The notes under the pieces were generated by a model. It saw only the letters and a list, made by a program, of their open reading frames with translations, searched no databases and had not been told where the DNA came from. The position numbers and the translations under genes are program-made. 64,000 nt of DNA from Bellilinea sp. (GTDB taxonomy: Bacteria; Chloroflexota; Anaerolineae; Anaerolineales; Anaerolineaceae), in NCBI GenBank assembly GCA_026003615.1, contig BPHQ01000001.1, positions 620,001-684,000 of the forward strand. Reading direction: 5' to 3'. Below, in pieces: positions 49,466-60,308 of this stretch. How positions within the stretch are numbered: the first letter of the stretch is position 1; every line of letters begins with the position of its first letter.

Positions 49466-50257
49466 TCAAGAATTAACACCCACCAATTCACCAAGGGAAT
49501 TGGCAATCCAATCTGGTTTGGGTTGAAATTGCTCGGCTTCAGCCCGTGTGGTTACACCGGTGAGGACTAAGGCGGTTTTGCAGCCAGCGTTCACCCCTCC
49601 TATAATATCGGTGTCCAAACGGTCACCGATCACAAGGGTTTCGTGGGGTTGCGTTTTCATTTGTTGGAGCGCCAATCGAAAAAGATGAGGATAAGGCTTC
49701 CCCATAATTTGAGGCGGTGTTCCACTGGCTGCTTCAATGGCGGCCAGAATGGAACCGGCACCGGGGGTTAACCCTTCGGGGGAGGGAAAGGTTTTATCCG
49801 GATTGGTTCCAATAAAGGGGATACCTTTTTGAATCAGGAAAGATGCCTTGCGTAATTTTTCGTATGTAAACTGGCGATCTAACCCCGCTACCACAGCCAC
49901 TACACCATCTTCGGAGTAATGAAAACCGGCTTGTTCGAGGGCTTCAATTAAGCCGGTTTCACCAATCCAATAAACTGCGCCCCCCTCAGGATACAATTGT
50001 TTGAGATAATGAGCCACTGCCATGGGCGAGTTGATAATCTGTTGAGGGCTGACATCCACCCCAAAGGAGCGCAGTTTATCCACATACTGCTTGACGCTGC
50101 CGGTAGCGTTGTTGGTGGCAAAGGTGAATTTTAGCCCAAGGCTTTTGATTCTTTCAAAAATCTCGGCGAGGTTTCCAATGGGTTGTTTCCCCCGCCAGAG
50201 GACGCCATCCATGTCTAAAATGAGGGCTTTGATTTGCGGAAAATAATCGAGGAGCAT
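49466..50257 (-). CDS. HAD-superfamily hydrolase class IIA (NagD-like)
   Basis: ALILDMDGVLWRGKQPIGN...TFATNNATGSVKQYVDKLRSFGVDV...MGKPYPHLF...VIGDRLDTDIIGGVNAG. Confidence 0.9.
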   Translation of the reverse strand: MLLDYFPQIKALILDMDGVLWRGKQPIGNLAEIFERIKSLGLKFTFATNNATGSVKQYVDKLRSFGVDVSPQQIINSPMAVAHYLKQLYPEGGAVYWIGETGLIEALEQAGFHYSEDGVVAVVAGLDRQFTYEKLRKASFLIQKGIPFIGTNPDKTFPSPEGLTPGAGSILAAIEAASGTPPQIMGKPYPHLFRLALQQMKTQPHETLVIGDRLDTDIIGGVNAGCKTALVLTGVTTRAEAEQFQPKPDWIANSLGELVGVNS

Positions 50258-50311
50258 GTCAACAAGGGTGATGTTTCCGGCAGGGTCAATCGAAACCCTG
50301 CCAGAAAGAGG

Positions 50312-50917
50312 TTATTTTTTCGGTGGGGTCAGGACCTGATCCACCAGCCCGTATTCAACGGCTTGCTGCGCATCCATGTAAAAGTCTCGTTCGGTATCGC
50401 GCTCGATAACTTCCAGCGGCTGGCCGGTACATTCGGCGAGAATTTCGTTTAAGCGGGATTTCAAGCGCAGGATTTCTTTGGCCTGGATTTCGATGTCCGA
50501 AGCCTGACCGGAAGCGCCACCCAGCGGCTGGTGCATGTGGATGGTAGCATGGGGCAGGGCATAGCGCTGTCCTTTGGTGCCGGCTGCCAGTAGAACTGTT
50601 CCGAAGGAAGCTGTAACGCCAACCGCTACCGTGCTGATTTTATTGGGAATCATCATCATGGTATCGTAGATTGCCATGCCTGCGTAGATCATTCCGCCGG
50701 GGGAATTGATGTACATTTGGATACCCTTATCAGGATCTTCTTTGCTCAGGTAAAGCAATTGAGCAACAATCAGGTTGGCAATCTGGTCATCAATTGGGGT
50801 ACCAACAAAAACGATGCGCTCTTTCAATAAAAGTGAGTAGATATCGTAAGCACGCTCGCCGCGGCCGGTACTTTCGATGACCATAGGAATGATGTTTTGA
50901 AAAGCCGGAATGGTCAT
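50312..50917 (-). CDS. clpP: ATP-dependent Clp protease proteolytic subunit
   Basis: [31 protein letters not shown]...[19 protein letters not shown]...[29 protein letters not shown]. Confidence 0.97.
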   Translation of the reverse strand: MTIPAFQNIIPMVIESTGRGERAYDIYSLLLKERIVFVGTPIDDQIANLIVAQLLYLSKEDPDKGIQMYINSPGGMIYAGMAIYDTMMMIPNKISTVAVGVTASFGTVLLAAGTKGQRYALPHATIHMHQPLGGASGQASDIEIQAKEILRLKSRLNEILAECTGQPLEVIERDTERDFYMDAQQAVEYGLVDQVLTPPKK

Positions 50918-50952
50918 GGTTTCTCCTTTGGCTGGTCGAAAAAATTTGAGGT

Positions 50953-52389
50953 CTATTCCTCTGCAGGCTGATTTTGACCTTCTTCGTGAACTGGATCGCT
51001 ACTGGTCTGAGATTCGGTGGTCGCACTTTCTTCAGCAGGTTGTTCTTCGGTGTTCTGACCGGTTGCAATGGCTTTCAACCGATCCAGAATCATTTGGTTC
51101 AGCCTGCGATTGATATTGTAAATCAATACTTCCTGGGTGAGTTGGTTTTGTTCAGCCTTTGTGGGTTTTTTGTTCATTGGGATGGATTGTAAATCACGAA
51201 GTGAGTCTTGAATGGCTTGTTGATAATTTACTTCATCAATTTTGATTTGTTCCACATCGGCGAATTTTTCCATGATGAGGGATCGTTCCAGTCGCCTTCG
51301 AGCAATCGGTGCGAGTTCTTCCCGAATGAAGCTTTCACGGTCTTTGTTGACCATTTTGAGATAGGAGTCCAGTTCCATCCCCTGTCGGCTAAGGTCGTGT
51401 TGAAAATCCTCTAATAAATGTTCAATTTCGTGTTCAAGCACCTGTGGTGGGTATTTGATGGTTGCCTGGGCTTGCAGCCGCTCAAACAGCTGATTGAAAA
51501 AGGTCTCATCGGCCTTTTCTTTTTTAGTGTTTTCTAATTGTTCCCGAATGGCTTTCTTAAGATCATCCAATGATTCAAATTGACCGACGTTCTGGGCGAA
51601 ATCGTCGTTTAATTCAGGCAGGATGAGGGATTTAACACTTTGAACGGTTACCTGAAATTCGACTTCCTTTCCACGCAGAGATTCATCTTCTTCCTCCTGC
51701 GGGTAGGTGTAAGTTACTGTGAAAGCATCCCCCTCTTTCTTGCCAAGTAAATTTTCGGAAAAGCCGGGAAAGGGGAACGAGCGGTTCTCCATCAGATCAC
51801 TGCCTAAAATGAATTGGGCAGGCCGTTCAGGGAAAACCATTTCATCCTCACCTTCTGGGGGATGTGTCAGTTTTCCGGAGAATTTGACATAAACCAGATC
51901 ACCTTCCTGCGCGGGACGGTCAACCGGTTCAGCCGTAGAGTAATTGGTTTGCAGCCTTTTGAGGAAGTCGGTTATCTCGTGTTCTTCGACGGCTTCCGGT
52001 GTATATTCCAAACGAATGTCCTTGTAATTGCCCAAGTCAACTTCCGGTTCTAATGGCACAAGGAAGGAAAATTTCGGAGGATCAAGACTGAGTATTTTTT
52101 CCAGATTACCGGCTGCACCGGGTTTTATTTGGGCTTCTTCTAAAATTTTTGGATAGTATTCGTCAATCAAGTCTTCAATGGCTTGCTCAATCAGAGCCTC
52201 ATCACCCACGACCCGTCGTACCACATCATAAGGGGCTTTACCGGGACGAAAACCGGGGATGCGGGTTTTTTCAGCGATCTTGCGGGCTGAGCGGCGTTTA
52301 TATTGTTCCAGAAGTTCGCTCTCAAATTCAGCAATCACATTGACCTGATGGTCATCACGAGGTTGGATTTCGAGTTTCAACTTGATCAT
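50953..52389 (-). CDS. tig: Trigger factor
   Basis: [22 protein letters not shown]; PPIase and C-terminal chaperone regions; upstream of clpP. Confidence 0.95.
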   Translation of the reverse strand: MIKLKLEIQPRDDHQVNVIAEFESELLEQYKRRSARKIAEKTRIPGFRPGKAPYDVVRRVVGDEALIEQAIEDLIDEYYPKILEEAQIKPGAAGNLEKILSLDPPKFSFLVPLEPEVDLGNYKDIRLEYTPEAVEEHEITDFLKRLQTNYSTAEPVDRPAQEGDLVYVKFSGKLTHPPEGEDEMVFPERPAQFILGSDLMENRSFPFPGFSENLLGKKEGDAFTVTYTYPQEEEDESLRGKEVEFQVTVQSVKSLILPELNDDFAQNVGQFESLDDLKKAIREQLENTKKEKADETFFNQLFERLQAQATIKYPPQVLEHEIEHLLEDFQHDLSRQGMELDSYLKMVNKDRESFIREELAPIARRRLERSLIMEKFADVEQIKIDEVNYQQAIQDSLRDLQSIPMNKKPTKAEQNQLTQEVLIYNINRRLNQMILDRLKAIATGQNTEEQPAEESATTESQTSSDPVHEEGQNQPAEE

Positions 52390-52413
52390 CCTTTACAAAG
52401 ATTTTTATGTGAG

Positions 52414-52495
52414 TGGGGAAGGCGGGACTTGAACCCGCACGCCTTTCGGCACATGATCCTAAGTCATGCCTGTCTGCCAGTTCCAGCACTTCCCC
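52414..52495 (-). tRNA. tRNA-Leu(TAG)
   Basis: Reverse complement GGGGAAGTGCTGGAACTGGCAGACAGGCATGACTTAGGATCATGTGCCGAAAGGCGTGCGGGTTCAAGTCCCGCCTTCCCCA; class II tRNA with variable arm; anticodon loop CTTAGGA. Confidence 0.94.
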
Positions 52496-52639
52496 GCTGG
52501 TTTGCGCGCCAATTATACCACCTATCATCGTTGAAGAGTATAACGGCTGGGGATTTTTCATTTTTCAAGAATATTTATTCTATCTCTGAAAACAGGCTGG
52601 TATAATTGCGCCAATCATTTTTTTTCATCGAGGAGTACT

Positions 52640-53056
52640 ATGAGCCGCATTATTAACCCGGAGAGCGCCGGAAAACAACGAAATCAACTAACCAAAGGGG
52701 TTGTTTTGGCGATCCGGGAACTGATGAAGCAAGAACAGGCCGATGAAACCACCCGCGATCTGGCAGCGTTCATTGGTCTGGCATTGACTGAAATTGGGGA
52801 AACCATTGATGTTTCGGTTCAGGCATGGGAAAAGCGTGGTTACTGGGTAAAGGCGGAGCGCTTTCGCATAGAGTGGGATTGGGTCAATCAACTTGGACGT
52901 GCTGTGCTGGAGGCACTTAATGACGAGGATTGGAATCAATTGGCTTTGCTCTCTGTCCGAATTGCTCAAAAATTACAGAAGATTCAAGTTGCAGAACGCA
53001 ACCGGCTAGGTACCCCTTGGAAAGGGGCCTGGCAGCGGCTTTTAGAAACAAAATAA
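52640..53056 (+). CDS. Conserved hypothetical protein (138 aa)
   Basis: ATG 52640 with GAGGAG upstream, TATAAT at 52601-52606, ends at a strong terminator. Confidence 0.75.
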   Translation: MSRIINPESAGKQRNQLTKGVVLAIRELMKQEQADETTRDLAAFIGLALTEIGETIDVSVQAWEKRGYWVKAERFRIEWDWVNQLGRAVLEALNDEDWNQLALLSVRIAQKLQKIQVAERNRLGTPWKGAWQRLLETK

Positions 53057-53058
53057 TA

Positions 53059-53100
53059 AAAATCGGGCTGGGCAGAAGTTTATTTGCCCAGCCCGATTTT
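53059..53100. terminator. Bidirectional intrinsic terminator
   Basis: Perfect 16-bp stem AAAATCGGGCTGGGCA / TGCCCAGCCCGATTTT between convergent genes. Confidence 0.85.
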
Positions 53101-53115
53101 ATTGATCCATGTCCC

Positions 53116-55227
53116 TTATTTTTTCTTGAGAATGATGCGGGCGTCCACCACTTTCAGCCCTTTGCCGGATTCGTAAACCAAGACAGGATTGGCATCCGAT
53201 TCGCTAACCTCATCAGCCAGATCGAGAATCATGGTCGAGTACTGGCAAATTACATCAGCCAGTGCATGACGATCTCGCGGAGCTTCTCCGCGTACACCGG
53301 CAATAATGGGGGCACCCCGAATCTCGTCCAACATGCGTAAAGCCTGACTGGAAGTGACCGGGGCAACACGGAACGTTACATCCTTGAGAACCTCGACAAA
53401 GATGCCGCCCAGACCGAACATCATGGTTGGGCCAAAGGTCGGATCATTAACCGAACCCAGAATGACCTCAGTTCCCCAAGGGGCCATTTCCTGCACGGCA
53501 ATTCCATGAATGTTAGCCGTTGCCTTGTATTCCTTGGCGTTCTTCATGATCGTTTTGAAGGCATCGCGAACGCCCGCATCGTCCTTGATATTGACTCTTA
53601 CACCACCTGCATCTGATTTGTGCAGGATGTCGGGAGAGACGATTTTCATCACAACCGGATAGCCAATTTCACGGGCCAGAGCCACAGCCTCATCCTCGTT
53701 GCGTGCCAGGCGGGTGGGTGTAACGGGTAAACCGTAACACTCGAAAACTTCCTTGGCCTCGATCTCGGTCAGTGAGTCACGGCCTTCGCTGCGGGCTTTG
53801 TTGATAATCTTCAAGGCTCGTTCGCGGTCCTGAGCCAAACACGGCATGGCTTCCTCGCGGACAATTTCTTTCATGCGGGCATACTCTCGCAAGGCGGCAA
53901 TGGCATTGACCGCCAGATCGGGAGCTCCATAAGCCGGAATGCCGTTTTCAACCAGCCAGCGCATGGCTTCTTCGGATCTTTCACCGCCCACAAAGGAGAC
54001 GGTCACCGGTTTATCGGTTACGCCGGATTCCACGATTGCCTGCTTGATTCCTTTTGCAATATCCAGCGGATCAGTCATGGCGGTTTCACAGTATAGTACA
54101 ACCATACCATCCACCCATGGGTGGGCAAAGGCAAAGCGAATGGAAGCCTGATACCATTCTCGACCGGCCATACCCGTGAGATCAACCGGGTTTTTAGCCG
54201 ATCCGAATTCAGGCATGTGCTTCTTTAACTCAGCCTGCACATCGGCGGGGGCAAATTTGAGCGGGACACCCGATTTTTCGGCGGCATCGGTGGCCAGCAC
54301 GCCAACACCACCACCGTTGGTAATGACCAGCAGATTGTCGCCTTTCATCGGCGGTTGGAGAGAGAGGGATAAGGTACGGTTGAACAAATCGTTCAGGTCA
54401 GTTGCCTGTACCACGCCGGCTTGCTGGAAGGCAGCCCCATACACTTTTGCGGCACCGGCCAGGGACCCGGTATGCGAAGCGGCAGCAGCTGCTCCATGCG
54501 CTGAAACACCCGCTTTGAGAGCGATGATCGGTTTTGTGGCATTACGGGCGGCCTCAATAAAACGTCGTCCATCGCGAAAACCTTCAATGTACAGTGAGAT
54601 ACAGGAAGTATTTGGGTCTTCGTTCAACCAGGTGATCAGGTCGGCAAAGTCCACATCGGACATGTTGCCGATTGAAATGAGTTTATCAAAACCAACACGG
54701 CGGATGTAACTGGCAGCATCAATAGCAATCAGCAATGCTCCGGATTGGGAAACCAGCGAAGCCTTACCTTCTAAAGGAAGGAAGGGGGCAAATGAACCGT
54801 TCATCTTGTCGGAGTTTGAAAGCACCCCGACGATGTTTGGCCCCAGCACGCGAATCCCATAACTGTTGGCTTTTTCAACCAGCTCGCGTTCAAGTTCTTT
54901 CAAACCAACTTCACTGAAACCGGAAGTAATGACAATCATCCCTTTTGCGCCTTTAGCGCCCAACTCATCAATGGTGGATAAGACCGCTTTCGCCGGAATG
55001 GTTATGATGGCTGCATCAATCTCCTCAGGGATGTCACGGATAGAAGGATAAACCTTTAATCCCAAGATCTCCGTTGCAGAAGGATTGACGGGGTAGATTT
55101 TTCCTTGATACCCGCCTTCGATTAAGTTTTTCACAACCGTGTAACCAATTTTTCCGGGTGTTGCAGATGCCCCCACCACAGCAATTTTACTGGGCCTGAG
55201 CAGGCCGTTTAAAGCTTTATGATCCAC
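53116..55227 (-). CDS. Acetate/acyl-CoA ligase (ADP-forming), fused alpha-beta
   Basis: CoA-binding SKIAVVGASATPGKIGYTVVKNLIEGGYQGKIYPVNPSA, succinyl-CoA ligase-like middle, ATP-grasp C-terminus; GTG start 55227 with AGGAGG. Confidence 0.92.
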   Translation of the reverse strand: MDHKALNGLLRPSKIAVVGASATPGKIGYTVVKNLIEGGYQGKIYPVNPSATEILGLKVYPSIRDIPEEIDAAIITIPAKAVLSTIDELGAKGAKGMIVITSGFSEVGLKELERELVEKANSYGIRVLGPNIVGVLSNSDKMNGSFAPFLPLEGKASLVSQSGALLIAIDAASYIRRVGFDKLISIGNMSDVDFADLITWLNEDPNTSCISLYIEGFRDGRRFIEAARNATKPIIALKAGVSAHGAAAAASHTGSLAGAAKVYGAAFQQAGVVQATDLNDLFNRTLSLSLQPPMKGDNLLVITNGGGVGVLATDAAEKSGVPLKFAPADVQAELKKHMPEFGSAKNPVDLTGMAGREWYQASIRFAFAHPWVDGMVVLYCETAMTDPLDIAKGIKQAIVESGVTDKPVTVSFVGGERSEEAMRWLVENGIPAYGAPDLAVNAIAALREYARMKEIVREEAMPCLAQDRERALKIINKARSEGRDSLTEIEAKEVFECYGLPVTPTRLARNEDEAVALAREIGYPVVMKIVSPDILHKSDAGGVRVNIKDDAGVRDAFKTIMKNAKEYKATANIHGIAVQEMAPWGTEVILGSVNDPTFGPTMMFGLGGIFVEVLKDVTFRVAPVTSSQALRMLDEIRGAPIIAGVRGEAPRDRHALADVICQYSTMILDLADEVSESDANPVLVYESGKGLKVVDARIILKKK

Positions 55228-55414
55228 GAGCGTGCCTCCTGATAGGATTATAAGATGAGGATTCGAATTCTGTTCCTTCTCCAAAGGTTGAAACGGCAAA
55301 GGTCAGAATGGTGCAAGGTTGTCAGTCAAACTGATATAAGGATACCGCATTTGTGATGAATTTTAAGTTAACAAAAATCCCTTTTTTGAGGTATTTTCAT
55401 CATAATTTGAGGAA

Positions 55415-56398
55415 TTAACCGGCTTGATATACCTGAGGATTGGCACAAAAAGTCAATTTTTCTCCCCCTAAACCGGCAATCAGATTTTCGGCGGCGATGA
55501 ATGCCATTTTTTGACGAGTGAAAGTACTTGCGCTGGCAATGTGGGGTGTGATGATAAGGTTGGGAAGTTGTAACAAAGGGTGGCCGGCTGGGATGGGCTC
55601 CGGGTCAAACACATCCAGTGCGGCTGCAGCAAGTTTTTTTGACTCCAATGCCCATTGAAGTGCCTGATGATCTACCAGGCCGCCCCGCGCCGTATTGATA
55701 AAAATAGCCCCTTCTTTCATTTGCTCAAAACGCTGACGATTGATGAGGTGATGTAATTGGGGGGTGTAATAGGTATGAAGGCTGATAAAATCCGACTCCT
55801 GAAGGAGTGTATCCAGATCCTTGTATTCGACATTAAGGGTCTTCTCGGCCTGTTCATCGCGTTGAGGGTCGTTGTAAAGGACTTTCATGGAAAATCCTCG
55901 GGCACGGCGGGCGACCGCTTGTCCAATTCGTCCAAAGCCAATGATGCCCAAGGTGGCGCCATGAACATCTACACCGGTGAGTACATTTGGCCCCCATGCT
56001 CGCCAAATGCCTTGATGGACTTCACGGTTGGCTTCGACAACCCGCCGGGCAGCTGCCATTAACAGTGCCCATGCAAAATCGGCTGTGGTTTCTGTCAGTA
56101 CCCCTGGTGTATGACCTACCGGGATACCCCGGCGGGTAGCGGCATCCACATCAATATTGTCAAACCCCACTGCCATCTGGCTGATGACCTTAAGACGGGG
56201 AGCGTTTTCTATGACCGAAGCCGTGATGGGATCGGTAAGCATGGTTAAAAGACCTTCTGCTTGTTGAACTTTCTCCAAAATAACATCCGACGGAGGAGGG
56301 TTTTCCCCCGGCCAGATTTCGACTTCGGCAACTTCAGAAATTTTTTGGATCGCCGGCTCAAATATCTGTCGAGTCAACCAAACGAAGGGCTTATTCAT
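55415..56398 (-). CDS. D-2-hydroxyacid dehydrogenase (glyoxylate reductase-like)
   Basis: ATLGIIGFGRIGQAVARRARGFSMKVLYNDPQ...FINTARGGLVDHQALQWALESKKLAAAALDVFDPEP. Confidence 0.92.
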   Translation of the reverse strand: MNKPFVWLTRQIFEPAIQKISEVAEVEIWPGENPPPSDVILEKVQQAEGLLTMLTDPITASVIENAPRLKVISQMAVGFDNIDVDAATRRGIPVGHTPGVLTETTADFAWALLMAAARRVVEANREVHQGIWRAWGPNVLTGVDVHGATLGIIGFGRIGQAVARRARGFSMKVLYNDPQRDEQAEKTLNVEYKDLDTLLQESDFISLHTYYTPQLHHLINRQRFEQMKEGAIFINTARGGLVDHQALQWALESKKLAAAALDVFDPEPIPAGHPLLQLPNLIITPHIASASTFTRQKMAFIAAENLIAGLGGEKLTFCANPQVYQAG

Positions 56399-58271
56399 GG
56401 GACGATTTCTCCAAAGCAAGTTGGATTAAGTCTTGTATGCGCGGTGCAAGTTCACCCGGGTTGGGGTGCAAACCTTCGACTAATAGGGCATTTTCAAAAA
56501 GCAGTTCTATTGTAGCAGGGAGAATCGGCGAATCAGGAGGTAATTGAAGCATGGATGTCAATATCGGATGCTGAATATTGAGTTCAAGAATGGGTTTCGG
56601 AGGTTCAAATTTTTGATTGAGCAGCCGGTACACCTTTTGAATTTCCGGCTGGAGCGCTCCATGTGGCATGACCAGCCGTAGAGGGGACTGAAGCGGATGG
56701 TTTGAAAGGCGAACATCTCTGACCCGCTCACCCAATACCCGCTTGAAACGTTCCACAAGGTCAATGCCATTATTATCCGCTTCAGAAGCCGGCGAGGTTT
56801 GGGTAGATTTCTCTTGGGGTAGTTTTAGATCCTCGCCGGCAGCATTAACCAGATCATGACCGTTATAGCTTGTCATTCTCAATACAACGAATGGATCGAG
56901 AGGGTCGGTCATAAAAAGGACATCCATGCCGCGGTTGCGGAAGATTTCCAGATGCGGGCTGTTTTCAAGACTCTTTTGATGATCCCCGATTAGATAATAA
57001 ATGCATGTCTGGTTTGCGGGAGATTTTAAAAGGTAATCGTCCAGCGAAATCCATTCCTGCGGGTGATTGAGCGAGTGAAAACGCAGGAGAGGCTGCAAAG
57101 CAGTTACGAGGTCGGCATCAGTGGCGATGGCTTCCCGAATACTACGCCCGTGAGCCACCCAAAAACGATGATAATCTTCCGGTTTGTCCTTCGCGAGAGT
57201 CTTCAGGGTTTCAATAATTTTGTTGGTCAAGATCCGTTTGATTTGTGCCATGACCCGGTTGGACTGGATTGACTCGCGAGAGACATTGAGGGGGATATCT
57301 TCCGAATCTACCACACCATCAACAAAGTGGAGGAAGGCAGGCGGCAACAAGTCTTTACAGTATTCCTGAATCAGGACTTTCCTGGCGTAAAGTTTTAGCC
57401 CCTCTTCTTTCCTCAACCCAAGGGGATTGCGTTCCGGGTTGGATGGAATGTATAACAGTGCGTATAGTTGCACAGGCGCATCAATGGCAAGGTGAAGTTT
57501 AAGGAGATAATCTTGAAAATCGAGAGTAAACTGACGGTAAAAATCTCGATATTCCTCATCTGAAACCTGATGAGGGGGCTGGCGCCATAAAGAAGTGCGA
57601 CGGTTGATGGCTTCTGTTTCGTTACCAATGTAAATCGGATAAGGGATGTAATCGGAATGTTTTTTGATAATCTGGCGCAGCCGATTTTCGTCACAAAATT
57701 CGGCTGCATCTTCTTTTAGATAAATTTTTACGGTCGTTCCTCGTTCCGGTTTATCGGCTGGTTCAATAATAAAGCTTTCTTGACCGCTTGAAATCCAGCG
57801 AGCCGGAACGTCCTCGGCACGGTAAGAACGCGATTCGACCTCGATTTTTTCGGCTACCATGAAGGCTGAATAAAAGCCAACCCCGAATTGTCCGATGATA
57901 TCATTGAGTTTGGTGTCTCCTTTTTGGGCAGACTCTAAAAACGCTTTGGCTCCCGAATGTGCAATCGTGCCGAGATTTTGAGCCAGTTCCTCCGCATTCA
58001 TGCCAATCCCGCTATCGCGAATGGTCAAAATGCGCTGCTGTGGATTGCACTCGATCCAGATAGCCAATTCTCTTTCGGGATCCACAATTTCGCGATTGAT
58101 CAGGGTCTCAAAGTGAAGGCGAGTTAAGGCATCCGAAGCGTTTGAAATCAGCTCTCGTAAGAATACTTCTCTTTCCGTATAAAGAGAGTGGATCAGGATG
58201 TTCAGCAACTGGCGCGTTTCGGCTTTGAAGGGAGTGGGCTGGGAGAAGATTTCTGAAACGGGTTGAGACAT
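56391..58271 (-). CDS. htpG: Chaperone protein HtpG (Hsp90)
   Basis: ETRQLLNILIHSLYTEREVFLRELISNASDALTRLHFE...RDSGIGMNAEEL...GQFGVGFYSAFMVAEKIEV. Confidence 0.97.
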   Translation of the reverse strand: MSQPVSEIFSQPTPFKAETRQLLNILIHSLYTEREVFLRELISNASDALTRLHFETLINREIVDPERELAIWIECNPQQRILTIRDSGIGMNAEELAQNLGTIAHSGAKAFLESAQKGDTKLNDIIGQFGVGFYSAFMVAEKIEVESRSYRAEDVPARWISSGQESFIIEPADKPERGTTVKIYLKEDAAEFCDENRLRQIIKKHSDYIPYPIYIGNETEAINRRTSLWRQPPHQVSDEEYRDFYRQFTLDFQDYLLKLHLAIDAPVQLYALLYIPSNPERNPLGLRKEEGLKLYARKVLIQEYCKDLLPPAFLHFVDGVVDSEDIPLNVSRESIQSNRVMAQIKRILTNKIIETLKTLAKDKPEDYHRFWVAHGRSIREAIATDADLVTALQPLLRFHSLNHPQEWISLDDYLLKSPANQTCIYYLIGDHQKSLENSPHLEIFRNRGMDVLFMTDPLDPFVVLRMTSYNGHDLVNAAGEDLKLPQEKSTQTSPASEADNNGIDLVERFKRVLGERVRDVRLSNHPLQSPLRLVMPHGALQPEIQKVYRLLNQKFEPPKPILELNIQHPILTSMLQLPPDSPILPATIELLFENALLVEGLHPNPGELAPRIQDLIQLALEKSSHE

Positions 58272-58385
58272 CTCGCACGTCCTCCGGTTTTGGTCTAAAA
58301 ATGACGACCTGATATTACCCGAATTTTGTTAGATTTCTATCAAAATTCGAGAATAATTGAAGCATAAAATAGAAGTTACAACCTG

Positions 58386-58934
58386 TTATCCGGGCTTTTT
58401 ACCGTAAAGCGCCATGTTTTGTCTAACGATCAGGTACGGTACTTTCAAAATCCCCAAATCTGGGAGGAGGGGATTGGAAATTTCGACATCGTAAAGAGAG
58501 GTGAAAGCCTCACGAGTAACATCCAGATATTTACTCACGGAGGATAGTGCTGAAAGGCGAAGGTGACCATCAAATCGAAAAGTATCTACCCAAAGGGTGA
58601 CAGGTTCCATGATGCGATTGGGTTCGGTGGGGTCGAAATCGGGTGATTCTTGATGAGGTGGGATCAAATGATAAGCAATGATCTGATTGGCAAAGATGCT
58701 CAATTGGGTATGGGATATTGGTTTTGGCTTTGTTCCGCCTGCTGGAAAGAGCATTTTTGCGTTGAACAGGGTCAGCACTTCGGGAGCCACATTGGTTCGC
58801 AGCCAGGTGCTGACCCGTATGGCTTCCTTAACCACCACTTCTCCCCAAAGGAATTTACCGGGAAGATATACCATCAGTGGAACGACTTTTTCATCGGGTG
58901 CCGGCTTGATGGTGTGTTTTTCTGGTGTTGTCAT
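58386..58934 (-). CDS. Conserved hypothetical protein (182 aa)
   Basis: Long ORF on the strand of its neighbours, no overlap with a better ORF. Confidence 0.7.
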   Translation of the reverse strand: MTTPEKHTIKPAPDEKVVPLMVYLPGKFLWGEVVVKEAIRVSTWLRTNVAPEVLTLFNAKMLFPAGGTKPKPISHTQLSIFANQIIAYHLIPPHQESPDFDPTEPNRIMEPVTLWVDTFRFDGHLRLSALSSVSKYLDVTREAFTSLYDVEISNPLLPDLGILKVPYLIVRQNMALYGKKPG

Positions 58935-58948
58935 TTTTACCCCTTATT

Positions 58949-59974
58949 CTAAACCTTGACTGCATAGCGTTCTTTGATGGCTGGAATGAGGTATTCATTA
59001 AACGCGCGGTCTTTATCGTATTCTGGCGACCATCCCCAATCCTTTCGGGCCGCGGTATCGTCCACATCCGCAGGCCACGAATCGACAATTGCCTGCCGGC
59101 TGGGATGGGGCTTGAAGGTGATTTGAGCCTTTGGAAAAGCCTTCATCACAATTTCATAAATTTCCTGAGCGGTAACGCTGAAACTGGTCACATTGTAAAC
59201 CAGATGTTTCAAATTTTCTTTGGGGGCGCTTTCCAGCATTAAAAGCGACCGAACCGCATCCGGCATGGCCATGAAAGGCAGACAGGTGTCAGGACGGACA
59301 AAGCACGCATAAGGGATGCCTTGTGCGGCATGATGAAGCATTTCCGGGCCGTAGTCGCTGGTACCGCCGGTTGGAATGGTATCTGCGCTGATGAGGCCAG
59401 GAAAACGAATACAACGAAAATCAATTGTGTTGGGGGTGTGGTCGGCAGCCAGCTGACGGTAGTAGCGAGTGTAATACCGGCCTAAATGCTCACAATATAA
59501 CTTATTGCAGCCATACATAGTGGTAGGTTCAAGCCACATCCACTCCTTAATTTTTCCCGCAGTGAGTTTGGTTTCCAAATTGGGTAAACCATACGCGGCG
59601 ATTGACGAGGGGTAGATGAATTTTACGGGGCGTCCCTGCCAACCGGACTGTTCAACCGCCAATCGTAAGAGATTAAGAGTGCCTTCAACATTGACTCGAT
59701 GGGCGGTTTCGGGATTGTATTCTGCTTTTGTCGAGAGGATAGAAGCCAGATGATAAATCGTGCGGATTTCGAACTCCGCAACCAGTCTGCCGAGTAACAT
59801 GCCATCCAGAATATCCCCTTGAATGGAACGCAGGCAATACGGACGCAGGGAGTCATCCAGTGGCTGCACATCCAGTGCAACAACATCTACTTTGCCTTCT
59901 CTGCCAAGATGAGTGATCAAACCATGACCAATTTCACCGTTTGCACCAGTGACCAGAACCACTTCTTTTCGCAT
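58949..59974 (-). CDS. NAD-dependent epimerase/dehydratase (SDR extended)
   Basis: VVLVTGANGEIGHGLITHLG...YHLASILSTKAEYNPETAHRVNVEGTLNLLRLA...YGCNKLYCE. Confidence 0.9.
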   Translation of the reverse strand: MRKEVVLVTGANGEIGHGLITHLGREGKVDVVALDVQPLDDSLRPYCLRSIQGDILDGMLLGRLVAEFEIRTIYHLASILSTKAEYNPETAHRVNVEGTLNLLRLAVEQSGWQGRPVKFIYPSSIAAYGLPNLETKLTAGKIKEWMWLEPTTMYGCNKLYCEHLGRYYTRYYRQLAADHTPNTIDFRCIRFPGLISADTIPTGGTSDYGPEMLHHAAQGIPYACFVRPDTCLPFMAMPDAVRSLLMLESAPKENLKHLVYNVTSFSVTAQEIYEIVMKAFPKAQITFKPHPSRQAIVDSWPADVDDTAARKDWGWSPEYDKDRAFNEYLIPAIKERYAVKV

Positions 59975-60228
59975 GGGACTCTCGCTTTCTCCGGGAAGGA
60001 AATAGGTGGGAATGGGGAAACAAAATCCTTAGGACTGGAATCAGTTTCCTTAAACCACACCTTAATTGTATCGGTAAAGTTCAACCTGTCACCTTACAAA
60101 CGTCATTATTTTTGGTTGTCAAGGGTTAGTCTGCTGTTTATGGGTGTATTGCGGAAATTCCCATTGTGCAGACCTATTCGGTTCATCTACATCCACTTTC
60201 ACCTTTAACGACGTAATGGTAATTCAAA

Positions 60229-60261
60229 AACAGGGTTTCGAAATCTTCTCGAAACCCTGTT
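60229..60261 (-). terminator. Intrinsic terminator of secDF
   Basis: AACAGGGTTTCGA ... TCGAAACCCTGTT, T-run on minus strand. Confidence 0.8.
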
Positions 60262-60308
60262 GAAAGGCTAATGGTGAGTCTTAAAATCTCATTTCAAGGT
60301 TGAGTCAA